NCBI GenBank assembly: GCA_030045175.1
Contig: JASIBM010000380.1
Coordinates: forward strand, 1 to 10,443
DNA: 10,443 nucleotides
DNA from: Streptosporangiaceae bacterium
Lineage (GTDB): Bacteria; Actinomycetota; Actinomycetes; Streptosporangiales; Streptosporangiaceae
Reading direction: 5' to 3'
A program made the translations under genes and the position numbers. The notes under the pieces were generated by a model. It was not told the DNA's origin and searched no databases. It worked only from the letters and a program-made list of their open reading frames with translations. Shown piece after piece: positions 6,325-10,443 of this stretch. Position 1 is the stretch's first letter, and each line of letters starts with the position of its first letter.

Positions 6325-8195
6325 GCGGTCCTGGTGACACCCGCAGTCCCGAAGAAGGCCCCGGCCAGATCCGATTGTTCGCCAGCGCGCTGAGCATGGC
6401 ATGGCGGGCGCACCCGCAGGCCATCGCCGGTCAGCTGGTGGTGACGGTACTGACCGGACTCATTCCGGTAGCGTCGGCCGACTTGATCCGCTACGTCCTG
6501 GACGACATCAGCGCGCATGCGCCCGCGGCCACTGTGCTGCCGCTGGTTGTCGGCCTGGGATGCGCCAGTTGTCTGGCGGTCGTGCTCGCTGCCGTCGGTA
6601 ACTACCTGACCGGCCTGTTCGGCCGGGCCATGGAGCGGCTGGCCCTGGCCGAGCTGTACTCGACGACGGGAGCGATGAAGGGCTTGCGCAGGCTGGAGGA
6701 CCCGGAGTTCCAGAACCGGCTCGCGCTGGCTCAGCAGTCCGGCGCGGGCGGCCCGACTCAGGTCGTCAGCGCGGCGTTCGGCATCGCTCAGTCGGTCCTG
6801 ACGCTCGCCTCCTTCCTCATCGCCCTTGCCGTGCTCAACGCGACCGCAGCGCTGCTCATCGTCACCGCGGCCATTCCCGCGTTCTTCGCCGAGCGCCGCG
6901 TGGTGCGGCACCGGGTTGCCCAGGTCACCCGCACCAGCCACGCGAGGCGCCGTCAATTCTTCTACTCCGGGTTGCTCGCCAGCCAGGCCGCCGCGAAAGA
7001 GATCCGGATCTTCGGCCTCGGCGGATTCTTCACCGGCCGCATGCTGACCGAACTGCGCGTCGTGCACGATTCCGCACGGCGCCTGGATCGCCGCCAGCTC
7101 ACGACCGATTCCTCGCTCGCGGTCATCAGCGCGGCGATCGCGGGCGGGGGCTTGTGGTGGGCGGTCAGCGCCGCCATAGCCGGCCGGCTGACCGTCGGGG
7201 ATGTCTCCATGTTCGTCGCTGCTCTTGCCGCGGTCGCGCAATCGCTGACCGGCATCATCACCAGCGCCATGTCGAGCTACCAGGCGCTATCGATGTTCCG
7301 GTGCTACCGGCTGGTCCTGACCGAGGGCCCAGACCTGCCAGTTCCTGACAAGCCAGCCGTGGCGCCGGCATTGCGCAACGGTATCGAGTTCCGAGATGTG
7401 TGGTTCCGTTACAACTGTGACGGCCCTTGGGCCTTGCGTGCCATCAGCTGCTTCCTGCCATGCGGCCAGACGACCGCCCTGGTCGGACAGAACGGGGCGG
7501 GCAAGAGCACGCTGGTAAAGCTGCTGTGCCGACTGTACGACCCGGATCGCGGCCGGATCCTGTGGGACGGAGTCGACCTCCGCGATGTCGACCCGGACGA
7601 CATGCGCCGACGGATCAGCGTACTGTTCCAGGACTTCATGCAGTATGAGCTGAGCGTGGCCGACAACATCAGGATCGGCGACCTGTCTCGCACCGACACC
7701 GGCGCGCTCGAGGCCGCGGCCGACCGCGCCGGAGTGCACGATACGATCGCCGCCCTACCCCGTGGGTACCAGACCATGCTCAGCCGGGCTTATTACGACG
7801 ACGCGGCTGGCCAGGGGATAAGGCTATCCGGCGGGCAATCGCAGCGAGTCGCGCTCGCCCGCATGTTCTTGCGCGGTGATCGGGATCTGGTAATACTCGA
7901 CGAGCCGAGTTCCGGTCTGGACGCCGAAGCGGAGCACCAGATACACCAGGGCCTGCAGGCCGACCGAAATGGCATCACCATGCTCATCAGCCACCGGCTG
8001 AACACCATACGAGCCGCGAGCCAGATCCTCGTGATCGGCGACGGTACGATCATCGAGCGCGGCGACCACGAGGACCTGATCGGCCTGGGCGGCACCTACG
8101 CGCGCATGTTCGAGTACCAGGCTGCTGGCTACACATCCGTGCCCGTCGCCGCGAATAGGCGGAGCCGGGCGGAGCCGACAGCCGCGGCGAGCTAA
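6321..8195 (+). CDS. ABC exporter, fused permease and ATPase (half-transporter)
   Basis: The 624-aa product has a type I exporter permease with about six transmembrane helices (roughly 34-330), then an ATPase domain (from about 352). Walker A is GQNGAGKST (389-397), the signature is LSGGQSQR (502-509), Walker B is LVILDE (523-528), the D-loop SGLD follows, and the switch histidine is H558 in I-S-H-R. All catalytic positions are intact. There is no N-terminal C39 peptidase domain, so unlike the bacteriocin exporters that cut their substrate it would only translocate; leader removal, if any, needs another protease. It starts inside the stop codon of the thioredoxin-like gene. Placed after a cysteine-rich peptide gene, its likely substrate is that peptide. 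A lipid or drug substrate is the alternative, since the fold does not fix specificity. The C-terminal 15 residues are a low-complexity tail. Confidence 0.93.
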   Translation: MSGPGDTRSPEEGPGQIRLFASALSMAWRAHPQAIAGQLVVTVLTGLIPVASADLIRYVLDDISAHAPAATVLPLVVGLGCASCLAVVLAAVGNYLTGLFGRAMERLALAELYSTTGAMKGLRRLEDPEFQNRLALAQQSGAGGPTQVVSAAFGIAQSVLTLASFLIALAVLNATAALLIVTAAIPAFFAERRVVRHRVAQVTRTSHARRRQFFYSGLLASQAAAKEIRIFGLGGFFTGRMLTELRVVHDSARRLDRRQLTTDSSLAVISAAIAGGGLWWAVSAAIAGRLTVGDVSMFVAALAAVAQSLTGIITSAMSSYQALSMFRCYRLVLTEGPDLPVPDKPAVAPALRNGIEFRDVWFRYNCDGPWALRAISCFLPCGQTTALVGQNGAGKSTLVKLLCRLYDPDRGRILWDGVDLRDVDPDDMRRRISVLFQDFMQYELSVADNIRIGDLSRTDTGALEAAADRAGVHDTIAALPRGYQTMLSRAYYDDAAGQGIRLSGGQSQRVALARMFLRGDRDLVILDEPSSGLDAEAEHQIHQGLQADRNGITMLISHRLNTIRAASQILVIGDGTIIERGDHEDLIGLGGTYARMFEYQAAGYTSVPVAANRRSRAEPTAAAS

Positions 8196-8252
8196 CGTGG
8201 CGCGCCGCCGCCCTCGGCAGCCGGCCGCGGGCCTGCCAGGAAGGAGGAAGCG

Positions 8253-9089
8253 ATGACCGCGGCGAGCCTGCCAGGGGAGGGCCCGGTTGAGCTAGGGCCG
8301 GTGAGCCTGCCCGCGGGCAAGCACGTGCATGGCGGCCGGGCAGCTCGGGTGCCGGTGGCCTGGGTGACCAGGGAACCGGTGCCGGAAGCTGGCCGGGCCT
8401 GGGCCGCGCTGTCGGACGCCCGCCCTGACACCGGGCTGGTGCCATTCCTGGCCGACCACCTGCCCAGGTATCCTGCCCGGCCGTGGGACACCGAGGAGAT
8501 CTTCGACGACCCGGCCGAGCCAGCCGAGCTGGCCCGCGCGGTCGGCAGGCTCGACGCCGACAAGGTGCTTGAGAGCTGGTGGAACGGCAAGACCCATGAG
8601 GCAGGTACCCAGGAGGGGGTGGACGAGGATCCGGAATTCGCCGAGTACATCGAGTCGGTGATCGCGCCATTCTCGCGCCGGTTCCCCGGCATAGCCCACT
8701 CCCTCAGCACGCCGCTGACCATCGCGGAGACAGACGAGATTCTCGGCTCCCTGCCCCCGCACCGGATCGGCCTGGTCCCGGCAAGCCGGCCAGCCGACGT
8801 CCTGCCCCTGATCGGCTGGAGCCTGCCCAACCGGCCCGTCCGGGCAATGCTGCAAGCCACCGCCGTCATGCGGTCGTGGGAGGACAGGTTCGGCGCGAGG
8901 CTGCTGAGAGTGGGATTCGGCGAATTCAGCGTGCTGGCAAGCTGGCCGCGCAGCAAGGCACACGCCGAGCGGATAGCCGCCGAGCACTACGCGTTCTGCG
9001 ACGAGTGCGCCGGACGCGGCCTGACTGAAGTCCGCAGCATCGCCGAGTACCTGCTCACGTCGCCGGTCTGGACCTTCTGGTGGGACTAG
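8253..9089 (+). CDS. DUF4253 domain protein, function unknown
   Basis: The protein is 278 aa with a strong ribosome site (AAGGAGGA, 8241-8248). No signal peptide or membrane helix is seen, so it is probably cytoplasmic. The C-terminal part carries the features I associate with DUF4253: HRIGLVPA (170-177), a W-E-D-R-F-G-A-R-L-L-R-V-G-F block (209-222), E-H-Y-A-F-C-D-E (244-251) and the tryptophan-rich end WTFWWD (273-278). No enzymatic role is established to my knowledge. It follows the exporter after 57 bases and could be in the same operon. As the last gene of a peptide-export unit it might be an immunity or accessory protein, but DUF4253 genes also occur as stand-alone genes and the link here is only positional. 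Residues 1-165 are less conserved in look and acidic. Confidence 0.82.
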   Translation: MTAASLPGEGPVELGPVSLPAGKHVHGGRAARVPVAWVTREPVPEAGRAWAALSDARPDTGLVPFLADHLPRYPARPWDTEEIFDDPAEPAELARAVGRLDADKVLESWWNGKTHEAGTQEGVDEDPEFAEYIESVIAPFSRRFPGIAHSLSTPLTIAETDEILGSLPPHRIGLVPASRPADVLPLIGWSLPNRPVRAMLQATAVMRSWEDRFGARLLRVGFGEFSVLASWPRSKAHAERIAAEHYAFCDECAGRGLTEVRSIAEYLLTSPVWTFWWD

Positions 9090-9178
9090 CCAGTCACTTC
9101 GACAACCTCGGGGTTGGTGTCCTGGCCTCGATGATGCATACTTGGTGCCCGTTGATGTTGTCGCCTCGCGAGCAGGAC

Positions 9179-9200
9179 GGCTGCGGATCCTCCCGCAGCC
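9179..9200 (+). terminator. stem-loop after the operon, before tRNA-Ala
   Basis: GGCTGCGG (9179-9186) pairs perfectly with CCGCAGCC (9193-9200) around a 6-base loop, about 90 bases after the DUF4253 stop codon. A small second hairpin, CCAGA-AA-TCTGG, follows at 9206-9217. There is no U-tract, so this is a probable but unproven terminator of the rightward operon. The rest of 9090-9247 shows no gene; TACGCT at 9220-9225 could be a -10 element for the tRNA. Confidence 0.45.
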
Positions 9201-9247
9201 AGCGACCAGAAATCTGGGGTACGCTGAGCCGACGACGTCAAGATCAA

Positions 9248-9321
9248 GGGGCTATAGCGCAGTCCGGTAGCGCACCTCCATGGCATGGAGGGGGTCTGGG
9301 GTTCGAATCCCCATAGCTCCA
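9248..9321 (+). tRNA. tRNA-Ala(GGC)
   Basis: All arms fold. The acceptor is 9248-9254 with 9314-9320, containing the G3-U70 wobble pair that defines alanine tRNAs. The D stem is GCGC (9257-9260 with 9270-9273). The anticodon stem is CCTCC/GGAGG with loop ATGGCAT and anticodon GGC at 9282-9284, reading GCC. The variable loop has five bases, the T stem is TGGGG/CCCCA with loop TTCGAAT, and the discriminator is A9321. The CCA end is not encoded. Open frames across this stretch on both strands are tRNA shadows. Confidence 0.97.
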
Positions 9322-9330
9322 CAAGTTCTG

Positions 9331-9353
9331 TGACCTGTACGAATGCAAGGTCA
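9331..9353 (+). other. weak stem-loop after the tRNA; the rest of the gap to 9555 is empty
   Basis: TGACCT (9331-9336) can pair with AGGTCA (9348-9353) ten bases after the tRNA end and may mark the 3' end of the tRNA transcript. The remainder of the 234-base gap 9322-9555 holds no convincing gene. A short CCGAC/GTCGG hairpin at 9460-9476 is the only other structure noted. Confidence 0.3.
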
Positions 9354-9555
9354 GACGTAGCACCATGCGAGTTCTGGGCTGTGGCTCGCGTCTCGTGCGC
9401 TTTCCGGCCAGCGGAGGCAAGGTCGCCGTGCGTGGCAGCGCTCAGGGTCCGACCTGCAGCCGACACTGATCGTCGGTCGCCTAGCAACTTGGTGCCCGAG
9501 TGCGGGCGCAGGTTTTCACCACCACATCGGCGAGACCAACGTCACACGCGCGGGG

Positions 9556-9984
9556 TCAGGCCGGGATTGGCTGGACGCTATCACTGATGAATCGGATCAC
9601 TGTCTCGGTTGGATAGACATAGAACGTCTGATTGACCTCGATTGCGTCCATAAGCATCGCCAGGGTGGAGTCCTCGCTCACCGGTGCCTCGCAAGTATCA
9701 TCCAAGTCGGAGAGCGGCTTGTGCTCGCCTTCAGTGACTCTGAGTACCTGGACTCGCTCGGTGCCTGGCGTATGGGTATGGGTCATCACTATCAGGTGTG
9801 CATCTCCACCTAGGGCATCGACGCGCACGGAGATCTGGCCCAAGGTGTCCTCAGGCAGGCCGACGATGAAGGGACGAGACCCATCTTCCCGCAGCGGCGG
9901 CAGCGCATCGCGGAAGCTGCGATGCAGCAGGAGCCTGCCCACCAGGCGCATCTGCCTCAACCGCTCCAGCTCACGCTCATCCAA
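9556..9984 (-). CDS. hypothetical protein, 142 aa, second gene of a leftward pair
   Basis: I do not recognise the family. The start is TTG at 9984-9982, chosen because AGGAGGT lies at the ideal distance (seven bases after GGAGG) and no ATG or GTG exists in frame nearby. An ATG four bases on is in another frame and stops after seven codons. The first 30 residues are a charged, Leu/Arg-rich helix (E-L-E-R-L-R-Q-M-R-L-V-G-R-L-L-L-H-R). The middle forms likely beta strands (P-F-I-V-G-L, Q-I-S-V-R-V, A-H-L-I-V-M-T) and the C-terminal third is acidic. No signal peptide or membrane segment is seen. It overlaps the upstream gene by eight bases, and its ribosome site lies within that gene's last codons, so the two are coupled. 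Confidence 0.75.
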   Translation of the reverse strand: MDERELERLRQMRLVGRLLLHRSFRDALPPLREDGSRPFIVGLPEDTLGQISVRVDALGGDAHLIVMTHTHTPGTERVQVLRVTEGEHKPLSDLDDTCEAPVSEDSTLAMLMDAIEVNQTFYVYPTETVIRFISDSVQPIPA

Positions 9985-10342
9985 GGCGCCACCTCCTCTT
10001 ATATTCTGCCCAGTTTTCCGTCACACGATCTAGGGCCTCGTCGTACGCCACCTGGACCTCCGGCTGGGTCCTCACTGGCTGTATCTCCTGGCGTCGCAGC
10101 TCGGTGCCGTCATGCCGGAACCAATGGACATGCAAGCCTGTATGACAGATGTCGGCACGGGCAACCTGGCGCTCTGCTCCAAGCGTGCCTGACATGAGCA
10201 TGACAGCGAAGTCCACCAGGTTGTCGTGCAGGTCGAACAACAAGCGGATCCGGAGGGTGTCGCCATCCTCGCCTACCGAGCTGTCGTAGACCTGCTCATC
10301 CTGGCACTCATCCTTTGGTGGCGGCTGCCAGACCGCTGGCAC
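9977..10342 (-). CDS. hypothetical protein, 121 aa, first gene of a leftward pair
   Basis: The start is set at GTG 10342-10340, with GGAGG eleven bases upstream. The core reads D-T-L-R-I-R-L-L-F-D, then N-L-V-D-F-A-V-M-L, then an H-x-H-W-F-R-H-D-G stretch. It suggests a small alpha-beta protein and distantly recalls the DUF7718-type small actinobacterial proteins, a resemblance I cannot confirm. The C-terminal end is rich in Arg and Trp (W-A-E-Y-K-R-R-W-R-L-G). It overlaps the next gene by eight bases, and such a pair of small overlapping genes could be a toxin-antitoxin or similar module; no known toxin motif is visible. A stronger ribosome site further upstream points to a different frame, so the true N-terminus is uncertain. 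Confidence 0.7.
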   Translation of the reverse strand: MPAVWQPPPKDECQDEQVYDSSVGEDGDTLRIRLLFDLHDNLVDFAVMLMSGTLGAERQVARADICHTGLHVHWFRHDGTELRRQEIQPVRTQPEVQVAYDEALDRVTENWAEYKRRWRLG

Positions 10343-10443
10343 CGCGCTTGCGCCCTCCGGCCTCTGCCCTCCGTCATCACGTCGTTCCTCCGTCAGCGCC
10401 TCCGCTCGGTCTTTGGCCGCAACTGTCCTGGCATGCTAGCCGC

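Noticed and set aside
6282..7241. Leftward 319-aa open frame opposite the ABC exporter
   Set aside because: Gly/Arg/Gln-rich composition without recognisable domains, lying antisense to a gene with intact transporter motifs.
9086..9487. Leftward 133-aa open frame, and rightward frames at 9080-9316 and 9285-9587
   Set aside because: They run through the tRNA-Ala gene; the product contains the typical antisense-tRNA peptide W-G-F-E-P-Q-T. They are shadows.
9140..9498. 12-bp direct repeat ACTTGGTGCCCG (9140-9151 and 9487-9498) flanking the tRNA, as possible att sites
   Set aside because: A 12-mer repeated once in 10 kb is expected by chance, the copies do not include the tRNA 3' end, and no integrase is present.

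Overview
The window is GC-rich throughout. Codon use, an AfsR/SARP-type regulator, GTG and TTG starts and a leaderless-looking promoter all point to a high-GC actinomycete (Actinomycetota). The genus cannot be named from the sequence alone.

Layout: (1) At 1-785, a TetR-family repressor gene reads rightward from a divergent promoter region with two near-identical palindromic operators. The first 28 bases hold the start of a leftward gene, possibly an ABC-transporter ATPase. (2) At 688-5415, two divergent STAND-type regulators have paralogous NB-ARC modules but different DNA-binding heads: a SARP-BTAD-NB-ARC-TPR protein (leftward) and an XRE-HTH-NB-ARC protein (rightward). The second stops right after its winged-helix region and has no TPR sensor. 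The 156-bp gap between them carries three direct repeats at exactly 11-bp steps, the usual geometry of a SARP binding site. (3) At 5451-9089, an apparent rightward operon holds a 74-aa peptide with eight cysteines, a membrane-anchored thioredoxin-like protein (CPSC active site), an ABC exporter (half-transporter with permease and ATPase fused) and a DUF4253 protein. A perfect 14-bp stem-loop lies before the peptide gene and a perfect 13-bp stem-loop lies just after it. (4) At 9248-9321, a tRNA-Ala(GGC) gene. (5) At 9556-10342, two overlapping leftward genes encode small proteins of unknown function.

The part most worth attention is region 3 with the regulators of region 2. A small cysteine-rich precursor-like peptide, a dedicated thiol-disulfide protein, a peptide-type exporter and an accessory protein are preceded by two regulator genes. 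This reads as a compact secreted disulfide-rich or modified-peptide system. No radical SAM, YcaO, lanthipeptide synthetase or C39 peptidase is encoded in the window, so disulfide bonding is the only modification the gene content directly suggests. The product and its activity are unknown.
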